Positions 5,216-10,216 of a stretch of 10,216 nt of DNA are shown here, piece by piece. The stretch lies in NCBI GenBank assembly GCA_934597585.1, contig CAKTSA010000051.1, forward strand, positions 1-10,216. Direction: 5' to 3'. Made by a program: the position numbers and the translations under genes. Position 1 is the stretch's first letter; each line of letters opens with the position of its first letter. This stretch comes from an uncultured Oscillospiraceae bacterium. GTDB lineage: Bacteria > Bacillota > Clostridia > Oscillospirales > Oscillospiraceae. The notes under the pieces are model-generated. The model was not told the origin of the DNA. It saw nothing but the letters and a program-made list of their open reading frames with translations, and did not search any database.

Positions 5216-5244
5216 ATTATACCAACTTCCTTCCTTGTTGTAAA
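5216..5244 (-). promoter_or_regulatory. Strong promoter of the native tRNA-Arg locus
   Basis: On the minus strand TTTACA (5244-5239) and a perfect TATAAT (5221-5216) are 17 bases apart. Transcription would start near 5209, about 38 bases before the truncated tRNA, and proceed through the attachment region and the intact tRNA into the hairpin array. Confidence 0.78.
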
Positions 5245-5265
5245 GAAAAATTTTTTCAAAAAAGA

Positions 5266-5284
5266 TTGTTAAAAAAGTTGACAA
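5266..5284 (+). promoter_or_regulatory. Possible Rex operator (autoregulation)
   Basis: Half-sites TTGTTAA (5266-5272) and TTGACAA (5278-5284) resemble the clostridial Rex consensus TTGTTAANNNNTTAACAA, but the spacer is 5 rather than 4 bases and one position differs. It overlaps the -35 box of rex, where a repressor would act. Confidence 0.35.
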
Positions 5285-5306
5285 CTACCGCATCTTGCGC
5301 TAAAAT
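5278..5306 (+). promoter_or_regulatory. Promoter of rex
   Basis: A perfect TTGACA (5278-5283) and TAAAAT (5301-5306) are separated by 17 bases. Start of transcription near 5313, about 32 bases before the rex ATG. Confidence 0.82.
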
Positions 5307-5344
5307 AACTTATAAATTTTTTTCAGCCCCAAAGGATGGTATAT

Positions 5345-5983
5345 ATGAAAAAGCAAAAAATCTCTGATGCGGTGATCCACCGTCTTCCCCGCTACTACCG
5401 TTATCTGGATGATCTGTACAACAAGGGCGTGGTCCGCATCTCCTCCCACTCGCTGGGCGACAAGATGGACATCACCGCCTCTCAGATCCGGCAGGACCTG
5501 AGCTGCTTCGGTGAGTTCGGCCAGCAGGGCTACGGCTACAACGTGGCGGAGCTGCGCGCCGAGATTGGCCACATTCTGGGCATTGACAACGACCACAAGC
5601 TGATCATCGTGGGTGCCGGCCACCTGGGCCACGCGCTGCTACAGAACTTTGACTTTGCCAAGGTGGGTTTCCATTTGGACTCCGCCTTTGATGTCTCCTC
5701 CGCCCTGATCGGCGACGAGATCAATGGCGTGACCGTCCGCTCCATGGATGAGCTGGACGACTATGTGGCCCAGCATCACCCCAATGTGGCGGTGCTGACG
5801 GTACCGCAGCATGTGGCGCAGCCCCTGGCTGACCGGCTGGTGGCGCTGGGCATCCGCGGCTTCTGGAACTTCACCAATGTGGAGATCTCTGTGCCCGACG
5901 ATGTGTACTCCGAGGATATCCACTTTGTGGACACGCTGCTGACGCTCAGCTATCACATCTCCCGCAGCGCCGCCCAGGAGTAA
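5345..5983 (+). CDS. rex: Redox-sensing transcriptional repressor Rex
   Basis: Rex senses the NADH/NAD+ ratio and represses fermentation and energy genes when NADH is low. The 212-aa length is typical. Residues 1-75 form the winged-helix DNA-binding domain, with the family signature SSHSLGDKMDITASQIRQDL and the CFGEFGQQGYGY stretch. The Rossmann NAD(H) domain follows, with GAGHLG (90-95) as the dinucleotide-binding loop after the LIIV strand. The C-terminal swapped helix is the DTLLTLSYHISR segment. The start is the ATG at 5345: the AAAGGATGG ribosome binding site (5331-5339) fits it, while the ATG at 5336 lies inside that site. The gene has its own promoter with a Rex-like site. Oad and fermentation genes are plausible targets, but I found no good Rex site at 7700-7850. 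Confidence 0.96.
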   Translation: MKKQKISDAVIHRLPRYYRYLDDLYNKGVVRISSHSLGDKMDITASQIRQDLSCFGEFGQQGYGYNVAELRAEIGHILGIDNDHKLIIVGAGHLGHALLQNFDFAKVGFHLDSAFDVSSALIGDEINGVTVRSMDELDDYVAQHHPNVAVLTVPQHVAQPLADRLVALGIRGFWNFTNVEISVPDDVYSEDIHFVDTLLTLSYHISRSAAQE

Positions 5984-6078
5984 ATCTTTTCCGCCGCAGC
6001 TCTCACACTTTGCCGCCGCGCACATACTATGGAATGAGGCTCCTCCACGGAGCCAGAAATTTCATAGGAGGTTACGCT

Positions 6079-6234
6079 ATGTGTAATCAGAACTCTTGCT
6101 TTGGCGGCAGCAGCTGCTGCTGGATCATTATCGCCATCATCCTGCTGTTCCTGTTCTGCGGCAACGGCTGCGGCTGCGGCAATGACTGCGGCTGCAACAA
6201 CAACTGTGGCTGCAACAACGGCTGCGGCTGCTGA
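6079..6234 (+). CDS. Tiny membrane-anchored Cys/Gly/Asn-rich protein with CGC repeats (51 aa)
   Basis: A 51-aa protein with 13 cysteines. Order: a short Cys-containing N-terminus, Cys13-Cys14-Trp15, a hydrophobic membrane segment (16-26, IIIAIILLFLF), then a tail in which Cys-Gly-Cys recurs every six residues at 31-33, 37-39, 43-45 and 49-51, separated by GND, NNN and NNG. Similar small high-cysteine proteins of clostridia are sometimes labelled 'chorion class high-cysteine HCB protein 13', a name that does not imply function. The regular CxC spacing suggests metal or redox-thiol binding at the membrane. AGGAGG lies 8 bases before the ATG, and a strong UUCG-loop terminator follows, so it is a genuine separately terminated gene. 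The same frame is open upstream to 6010 but has no ribosome binding site there. It may be co-transcribed with rex. Confidence 0.85.
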   Translation: MCNQNSCFGGSSCCWIIIAIILLFLFCGNGCGCGNDCGCNNNCGCNNGCGC

Positions 6235-6249
6235 ACCTGAGATAACCAA

Positions 6250-6280
6250 GGCCCCATCTTCGGATGGGGCCTCATTTTTT
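6250..6280 (+). terminator. Strong UUCG-tetraloop terminator
   Basis: GGCCCCATC (6250-6258) and GATGGGGCC (6263-6271) form a perfect 9-bp stem around TTCG, followed by TCATTTTTT. Ends the rex/small-protein transcript. Confidence 0.93.
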
Positions 6281-6282
6281 GC

Positions 6283-6311
6283 TTCAAAATTCCTCCGTAC
6301 TGTGGTATACT
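6283..6311 (+). promoter_or_regulatory. Promoter of the Nudix gene
   Basis: TTCAAA (6283-6288) and TATACT (6306-6311) are 17 bases apart; TGG before the -10 makes it an extended -10 promoter. It begins directly after the preceding terminator. Confidence 0.55.
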
Positions 6312-6345
6312 ATGGGCAAAGCAAACGTTTCGGGAGGGACGCACC

Positions 6346-6957
6346 GTGGAGATCCGCGATTTTTACAACACCTATCAGGACCACCAGCCCCGCCTGCTGA
6401 ATGGCCGGGGCGCATTCGCCGTGCTGGTGCCGTTGGTAGAAACGGCGCAGGGTCTGTCCCTGCTGTACGAAGTCCGCGCCGGCGGTATCCGCCAGCCCCA
6501 CGAGGTGTGCTTTCCCGGCGGACGGATGGAGCCGGGAGAGACGCCCACCGTCTGTGCCCTGCGGGAGACCTGGGAGGAACTGGGCATCGGTGCCGACGCC
6601 ATACGGGTCATCGCGCCGCTGGACTTCCTCTATCTCCGATCCGACGCCCTTATGTATCCCGTGCTGGCTCAGGTGGATGCCGGGGCGCTGGAGCACATGC
6701 AGCCCAACCCCGACGAGGTAGCGGACACCTTTCTGGTACCGGTGCAGTGGCTGCGGGAGCATCCCCCCACGCTGTACCGCTATCCCCTGCGGCCTGTGAT
6801 CGGTGAGGATTTCCCTTATGCCGCCATCCGTATGGACGCCTCCTATCCTTGGGGCGACGGGCGCATGGAGGTACCGGTATATGAAGGGCTTCCCTATCCC
6901 CTGTGGGGCCTGACGGCCCGCATCACCTATTATCTGTTGAAAGATGTGCAGGCGTGA
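6346..6957 (+). CDS. Nudix hydrolase, probable CoA pyrophosphatase (NudL/PCD1 type)
   Basis: The 203-aa protein carries a full Nudix box GX5EX7REUXEEXGU from G59 to I81 (E65, R73-E74, E77-E78, G80), which binds the catalytic metal and cleaves a diphosphate bond. The preceding stretch LLYEVRAGGIRQPHEVCFPGG (39-59) matches the CoA-pyrophosphatase subgroup signature (LLxxR...R.H.GEV.FPGG), so it probably splits CoA or oxidised CoA to 3',5'-ADP and phosphopantetheine. The start is a GTG at 6346 with GGGAGG 8 bases upstream; no ATG fits. It has its own extended -10 promoter and ends inside a terminator stem-loop shared with convergent sfsA. The exact substrate is inferred from the subgroup pattern. 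Confidence 0.88.
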   Translation: MEIRDFYNTYQDHQPRLLNGRGAFAVLVPLVETAQGLSLLYEVRAGGIRQPHEVCFPGGRMEPGETPTVCALRETWEELGIGADAIRVIAPLDFLYLRSDALMYPVLAQVDAGALEHMQPNPDEVADTFLVPVQWLREHPPTLYRYPLRPVIGEDFPYAAIRMDASYPWGDGRMEVPVYEGLPYPLWGLTARITYYLLKDVQA

Positions 6958-6973
6958 GCCTGCACATCTTTTT
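6943..6973. terminator. Terminator between convergent Nudix gene and sfsA, overlapping the Nudix stop
   Basis: A perfect 11-bp stem GATGTGCAGGC (6943-6953) / GCCTGCACATC (6958-6968) has the loop GTGA, which contains the TGA stop codon of the Nudix gene. TTTTT follows on the plus strand. On the minus strand TTTC follows, so it can also stop sfsA transcription, more weakly. Confidence 0.85.
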
Positions 6974-7646
6974 ATAATATGATCTTCACCGGGCGATCGA
7001 TGGTCAGGCTGTCCGGCGTGACGCGGCAGCACCAGGCGGCGATGTTGACGCCTGCCGCCCGGGCCTGACGCAGGGCGGCGCCGAAGGCGGGATGGGTTAC
7101 GTCGTTGGGGGCAAAGTCCGTCACGTCCGCCATCTGGATGACGAAAAACGCCGTGGCCCGGTGACCCTGCTCCACCGCATGCATCAGCTCGTGGAGATGC
7201 TTCACGCCCCGCTCTGTGGGGGCGTCGGGAAATCGGGTATGGCCGTTGTCCTCCAGCGTGACGCCCTTCACCTCCACCAGGTGCAGGCCCCGGGGCGTCT
7301 CCAGGCAGAAATCCAGCCGGGACTGGCCGAAGCGATATTCGCTGCGGATGGCGGTGGCGGTAGGATCGAACTGCATGGCCCGCTCGGCAAACACCTTGTT
7401 GGGAGCCTGGGCGTCCATGTTGATGAGCCTGCCGTTTTTTTCCACGGCGATCAGATCATAGGCGGTCTTGCGCTGGGGATTTGTCCCCTTCTCCAGGTAC
7501 ACGGCTGCACCGGGGACCAGCAGCTCGCGGCAGCGGCCTGTATTCTTCACATGGCACACCATCTCCCGGCCCTCCAGTGCCACATGGGCGATAAACCGGT
7601 TGGGGCGGGCCAGAAATACCGCTTTTTCCACCTGTCCGTACTGCAT
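6972..7646 (-). CDS. sfsA: SfsA family protein (sugar fermentation stimulation protein homologue)
   Basis: The 224-aa protein matches SfsA in length and motifs: an N-terminal OB-like part (RFIAHVALEGREMVCHVKNTGRCRELL), then YRFGQSRLDF and HLVEVKGVTLEDNG, where Asp and Glu-Val-Lys form a PD-(D/E)XK-nuclease-like core, and FPDAPTERGVKHLHEL. SfsA was named from an E. coli effect on maltose fermentation and reported to bind DNA; its true biochemical role is unsettled. The start is the ATG at 7646, with AAGGAG 9 bases upstream; the frame extends 12 codons further without a ribosome binding site. It is convergent with the Nudix gene and divergent from the decarboxylase operon. Confidence 0.93.
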   Translation of the reverse strand: MQYGQVEKAVFLARPNRFIAHVALEGREMVCHVKNTGRCRELLVPGAAVYLEKGTNPQRKTAYDLIAVEKNGRLINMDAQAPNKVFAERAMQFDPTATAIRSEYRFGQSRLDFCLETPRGLHLVEVKGVTLEDNGHTRFPDAPTERGVKHLHELMHAVEQGHRATAFFVIQMADVTDFAPNDVTHPAFGAALRQARAAGVNIAAWCCRVTPDSLTIDRPVKIIL

Positions 7647-7672
7647 ATGCCACCACTCCTTACATATTTCAT

Positions 7673-7701
7673 AGTATACCATGGCATCCTTTTCTTGAAA
7701 A
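7673..7701 (-). promoter_or_regulatory. Promoter of sfsA
   Basis: On the minus strand an extended -10 TGG-TATACT (TATACT at 7678-7673) has a weak -35 TTTTCA (7701-7696) 17 bases upstream. The start of transcription would be about 20 bases before the sfsA ATG. Confidence 0.5.
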
Positions 7702-7757
7702 GCCCCTTGCCCCAGTTGTCCGAAGCGTCAATATATCCAAAAATTATTTAGGCATTC

Positions 7758-7772
7758 TTACAAATTTTGTAA
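7758..7772. promoter_or_regulatory. Odd palindrome upstream of the decarboxylase promoter
   Basis: TTACAAA-T-TTTGTAA is a perfect 7-bp inverted repeat around one base, 18 bp upstream of the oadG -35 box. It lies where an activator or an auxiliary repressor site would be. No T-run placement suits a terminator of a known gene. The binding protein is unknown. Confidence 0.4.
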
Positions 7773-7789
7773 AAACAGGGAATTTGCGG

Positions 7790-7818
7790 TTGAATTAATG
7801 CCAAACGTTTGGTACAAT
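7790..7818 (+). promoter_or_regulatory. Promoter of the decarboxylase operon with 12-bp palindromic operator in the spacer
   Basis: TTGAAT (7790-7795) and TACAAT (7813-7818) are 17 bases apart, with TGG before the -10. The spacer contains the perfect palindrome CCAAACGTTTGG (7801-7812). Its AAACGTTT centre is typical of LacI/GalR-family operators and distantly like catabolite cre sites. A protein bound there would block RNA polymerase, so repression by a sugar- or acid-responsive regulator is likely; the regulator is not in the window. Confidence 0.65.
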
Positions 7819-7855
7819 TGGAATACCAATATAGGAATGGGAGGTAGTATAGACA

Positions 7856-8125
7856 ATGGATTATTCCAACTTGTTTGTGTGCCTGATGGGACTGTGCACG
7901 GTGTTTGTGGGTCTGATCTGCATCATCGTTCTGGTCTCGGTCATGAGCAACGTGGTACGCAGAACAGACGCGAAAACAGCAGCCCCCGCTATTCCCGCAC
8001 CGGCCGCGGCACCGGCCGCATCCGCCGTCACGCCGGAGATGGTGGCCGCCGTGGCCACCGCTATTGCTGAGGATATGGGTACCGACGTCAGCGCCATCCG
8101 CATCGTTTCCATGAAAAAGATCTGA
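7856..8125 (+). CDS. oadG: Na+-translocating decarboxylase gamma subunit (OadG-like)
   Basis: An 89-aa protein with one N-terminal membrane helix (about residues 5-30), a Pro/Ala-rich flexible linker (about 41-57), and a short C-terminal helical tail (TPEMVAAVATAIAEDMG...SMKKI). This is the layout of OadG/MmdD small subunits, which anchor the carboxyltransferase alpha subunit to the membrane beta subunit. It is the first gene of the operon; GGGAGG lies 11 bases before the ATG, a rather long spacing, but no other start keeps the membrane helix. The gene is followed after 14 bases by the biotin carrier. Confidence 0.85.
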   Translation: MDYSNLFVCLMGLCTVFVGLICIIVLVSVMSNVVRRTDAKTAAPAIPAPAAAPAASAVTPEMVAAVATAIAEDMGTDVSAIRIVSMKKI

Positions 8126-8139
8126 GGAGGAGAAGAATC

Positions 8140-8475
8140 ATGAAGAAGTACAAAGTCAATGTAAACGGCACCGCCTACGAGGTGGAGATCGAAGAAATGA
8201 CCGGCGCTCCTGCCGCTGCTCCTGTGGCCGCACCTGCTCCCGCTCCCGTGGCCGCCGGCGCCGGCGAGAGCATTGCCGCCCCCATGCCCGGCAACATTTT
8301 GGCTGTCAACGTAGCCGCCGGCGATATGGTCAAGAAGGGCCAGGTGCTGATGGTGCTGGAGGCCATGAAGATGGAGAATGAGATCATGGCCCCCCGCGAC
8401 GGCAAAGTGACTTCCGTAGCCGTCACCAAGGGCGCCGCTGTGGAGTCCGGCGCGCTGCTGTGCACCATCCAGTAA
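8140..8475 (+). CDS. Biotin carboxyl carrier subunit of the Na+-pumping decarboxylase
   Basis: The 111-aa protein starts with a short beta segment ([19 protein letters not shown]), continues with an Ala/Pro swivel linker (23-40) and ends in a biotinyl domain (about 44-111). The biotinylation motif is EAMKMEN with Lys77 as the attachment residue. It shuttles CO2 from the alpha carboxyltransferase to the membrane beta subunit. AGGAGG overlaps the upstream TGA, 9 bases before the ATG. Because the biotin domain is a separate protein here, the alpha subunit probably lacks the C-terminal biotin domain seen in enterobacterial OadA. An equivalent subunit is called MmdC or GcdC in related pumps, so no single symbol is assigned. 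Confidence 0.95.
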   Translation: MKKYKVNVNGTAYEVEIEEMTGAPAAAPVAAPAPAPVAAGAGESIAAPMPGNILAVNVAAGDMVKKGQVLMVLEAMKMENEIMAPRDGKVTSVAVTKGAAVESGALLCTIQ

Positions 8476-8488
8476 TGGAGGGCGCGCC

Positions 8489-9748
8489 ATGCAAGCCATT
8501 CTGAATTTTTGCGAGCAAACCGGTTTTTATCAGTTCTTTCAGGGCGACAACTGGAAATGCGCGATCATGATTGTCGTCGCCTGTGTACTGCTGTTTCTGG
8601 GTATTGTCAAAAAGTTTGAGCCGCTGCTGCTGGTGCCTATTGCCATCGGTATGCTGGTGACCAACCTGCCCGGTGCGGAGATGTATCACGAGATACTCTT
8701 CGCCGGCGGGCACATCCACTGGGATCTGTTCGGCGGCAACCCCATCACGGCGGAGTTCATTGCCGAGATGCAGGCCGCCGGAGTATCGGAATCGGTACTC
8801 AGCAGCGTGGCCGTGGGACAGACGGTGTCCGTGGGTCTCATCGACGTGCTGTATCTGGGCATCAAGCTGGGCATCTATCCCTGCCTGATTTTCATGGGTG
8901 TGGGCGCCATGACTGACTTCGGCCCGCTGATCGCCAACCCCAAGAGCCTGCTGCTGGGCGCTGCCGCACAGCTGGGCATCTTCATGACCTATGTGGGCTG
9001 CCGCCTGCTGGGCTTCACCGGCGCTGAGGCGTCCTCCGTGGGCATCATCGGCGGCGCGGACGGCCCTACGGCCATCTTCGTCACCGCCATGCTGGCCCCG
9101 GCCCTGCTGGGCCCCATCGCCGTGTCGGCCTACTCCTACATGGCGCTGGTGCCTGTCATCCAGCCGCCCATTATGAAGGCGCTGACCACCAAGGAAGAGC
9201 GCCAGATCGTCATGAAGCCTCTGCGTGAGGTCAGCAAAAAGGAGAAGATCATCTTCCCCATCGTGGTCACCATCTTTGTGGCGCTGCTGGTTCCCTCCGC
9301 CGCACCGCTGATCGCCTGCCTGATGTTCGGCAACCTGGCCAAGGAGTGCGGCGTCACCGACCGTCTCAGCAAGACCATGCAGAACGAGCTGATGAACATT
9401 GTCACCATCTTCCTGGGCGTCAGCGTGGGTGCTACCGCCACCGGCGCGACGTTCCTCAGCCCCAAGACCCTGATGATCCTGGGTATGGGCATCGTGGCCT
9501 TCGGCTTCGGTACCGCGGGCGGCGTGCTGCTGGCCAAGTTCATGAACCTGTTCCTGAAGGAGAAGATCAATCCCCTTATCGGCTCGGCCGGCGTGTCCGC
9601 CGTTCCCATGGCGGCCCGCGTCAGCCAGAAGGTGGGACAGGAGGCCAACCCCGGCAACTTCCTGCTGATGCACGCTATGGGCCCCAATGTGGCCGGTGTC
9701 ATTGGCTCCGCCATCGCCGCGGGTGTGCTGATCTCCCTGTTCGGCTAA
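8489..9748 (+). CDS. oadB: Na+-translocating decarboxylase beta subunit
   Basis: The 419-aa polytopic membrane protein decarboxylates carboxybiotin and couples this to Na+ export. All functional residues known from Klebsiella OadB occur with a constant 12-residue offset: Asp191 in GGADGPT (D203), Tyr217 (Y229), Asn361 (N373), Gly365 (G377), Ser370 (S382) and Arg377 (R389). There are many hydrophobic segments, among them residues 24-40, 46-60, 115-140, 153-175, 195-228, 254-282, 303-320 and 330-350. GGAGGG lies 6 bases before the ATG and 14 bases separate it from the biotin carrier gene, so they are one operon. The family also serves methylmalonyl-CoA and glutaconyl-CoA decarboxylases; the neighbouring alpha gene points to oxaloacetate. 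Confidence 0.96.
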   Translation: MQAILNFCEQTGFYQFFQGDNWKCAIMIVVACVLLFLGIVKKFEPLLLVPIAIGMLVTNLPGAEMYHEILFAGGHIHWDLFGGNPITAEFIAEMQAAGVSESVLSSVAVGQTVSVGLIDVLYLGIKLGIYPCLIFMGVGAMTDFGPLIANPKSLLLGAAAQLGIFMTYVGCRLLGFTGAEASSVGIIGGADGPTAIFVTAMLAPALLGPIAVSAYSYMALVPVIQPPIMKALTTKEERQIVMKPLREVSKKEKIIFPIVVTIFVALLVPSAAPLIACLMFGNLAKECGVTDRLSKTMQNELMNIVTIFLGVSVGATATGATFLSPKTLMILGMGIVAFGFGTAGGVLLAKFMNLFLKEKINPLIGSAGVSAVPMAARVSQKVGQEANPGNFLLMHAMGPNVAGVIGSAIAAGVLISLFG

Positions 9749-9761
9749 TAGGAGGTAAACT

Positions 9762-10216
9762 ATGGAATTTTTATCGAATAAACCCCTGCTGATCACCGAT
9801 ACCATCCTGCGTGATGCCCATCAGTCCCAGGCGGCCACCCGCATGACCATTGAGGACATGCTGCCCGCCCTGGAGACGTTGGATTCCATCGGCTACTACT
9901 CCCTGGAGTGCTGGGGCGGCGCCACCTTCGACGCCTGCATGCGCTTTTTGAACGAGGACCCCTGGGAGCGTCTGCGCACCATCCGCAAGCACGTGAAGAA
10001 CACGAAGCTGCAGATGCTGTTCCGCGGCCAGAACATCCTGGGCTACAAGCACTACGCCGACGACGTAGTGGACGCCTTCTGCGCCAAGAGCATCGAAAAC
10101 GGCATCGACATCATCCGCATCTTCGACGCGCTGAACGATGTGCGCAATCTGGAGCAGGCCATCAAGTCCACCAAGAAGTACGGCGGACAGGTGGAGGCCA
10201 CCCTCAGCTACACCAT
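9762..10216 (+). CDS. oadA: Oxaloacetate decarboxylase alpha / pyruvate carboxylase subunit B (3' end beyond window)
   Basis: The frame is open from the ATG at 9762 to the right edge (151 full codons). The N-terminus has the carboxyltransferase signature TDTILRDAHQSQAATR (12-27), with Asp18 of RDAHQS as the expected metal ligand, then EDMLPALETLDSIGYYSLECWGGATFDAC and LRTIRKHVKNTKLQMLFRGQNILGYKHYADD, and IRIFDALND, all hallmarks of the DRE-TIM barrel of OadA/PycB. It moves the carboxyl group from oxaloacetate to the biotin carrier. AGGAGG lies 6 bases upstream of the start, and 13 bases separate it from oadB. The related name 'pyruvate carboxylase subunit B' cannot be excluded, but the operon context favours the Na+ pump. 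Whether a C-terminal biotin domain exists cannot be seen here. Confidence 0.92.
   Translation, partial: MEFLSNKPLLITDTILRDAHQSQAATRMTIEDMLPALETLDSIGYYSLECWGGATFDACMRFLNEDPWERLRTIRKHVKNTKLQMLFRGQNILGYKHYADDVVDAFCAKSIENGIDIIRIFDALNDVRNLEQAIKSTKKYGGQVEATLSYT

Noticed and set aside
5087..5272. A 61-codon plus-strand frame over the truncated tRNA and promoters
   Set aside because: It crosses a tRNA remnant, two promoters and an AT-rich stretch, and has no ribosome binding site.
6033..6060. GGCTCC/GGAGCC hairpin before the small Cys-rich gene as a rex terminator
   Set aside because: Only a 6-bp stem without a real T-run (AGAAATTT follows); too weak to call.
7861..8499. A 212-codon minus-strand frame opposite oadG and the biotin carrier
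   Set aside because: It is the reverse reading of Ala/Pro-rich linkers; the plus-strand genes have ribosome binding sites and the EAMKMEN biotin motif.
8423..9805. A 460-codon open frame on the minus strand opposite oadB
   Set aside because: It is rich in His, Gln, Gly and Asp, the typical mirror of a GC-rich membrane protein gene, and the plus-strand gene has all OadB active-site residues.

Overview
The window joins two kinds of DNA. The left half (about 1-5132) looks like one end of an integrative conjugative element (ICE) of the gut-Firmicutes (Tn1549-like) kind. The right half (about 5133-10216) looks like an ordinary GC-rich chromosome of an anaerobic clostridium. The gene set (Rex, SfsA, CoA-type Nudix hydrolase, Na+-pumping decarboxylase operon, a tiny CGC-repeat protein) and strong AGGAGG ribosome binding sites fit an Oscillospiraceae-type gut bacterium. 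That placement is inference; the window contains no rRNA or other marker gene.

Element half. From right to left on the minus strand there is a hairpin/terminator array (4633-4907), a 230-aa unknown protein (3921-4613) with its own terminator, and a tightly packed trio: a 75-aa Cys-rich protein (3602-3829), a 393-aa ArdA-like antirestriction protein (2443-3624) and a 306-aa protein with an ArdA-like C-terminal half (1526-2446). Further left are a 158-aa unknown protein with a TTG start (448-924) and a lipoprotein that runs off the left edge (1-321). An AT-rich GNAT acetyltransferase with its own promoter and terminator (957-1521) is inserted in the opposite orientation, like cargo. No relaxase, coupling protein, VirB4 or integrase is visible, so calling this an ICE rests on the type and order of the small genes and on the tRNA junction.

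Junction. A complete tRNA-Arg(CCG) gene (4926-5002) lies next to the element. About 130 bp away is a truncated tRNA-Arg 5' half (5133-5171) that stops exactly at the end of the anticodon loop and sits directly behind a near-consensus promoter (5216-5244). The complete copy differs from the broken one in its 5' half, yet its own halves pair with each other, so it is not a simple host/element chimera. The best reading is that integration broke the native tRNA-Arg and the element brought a whole replacement. Between the two copies are an 11-bp tandem repeat and inverted repeats of the kind found at recombinase attachment sites.

Chromosomal half. rex (5345-5983) has a consensus promoter overlapped by a Rex-like site. 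It is followed by a 51-aa membrane/Cys protein (6079-6234) and a UUCG-loop terminator. A Nudix hydrolase (6346-6957) and sfsA (6972-7646, minus) converge on one hairpin. An operon then encodes a Na+-translocating decarboxylase: gamma anchor (oadG, 7856-8125), separate biotin carrier (8140-8475), beta pump subunit (oadB, 8489-9748) and alpha carboxyltransferase (9762 to the right edge). Together these would decarboxylate oxaloacetate to pyruvate and export Na+. The promoter spacer of this operon holds a perfect 12-bp palindrome that looks like a repressor operator.
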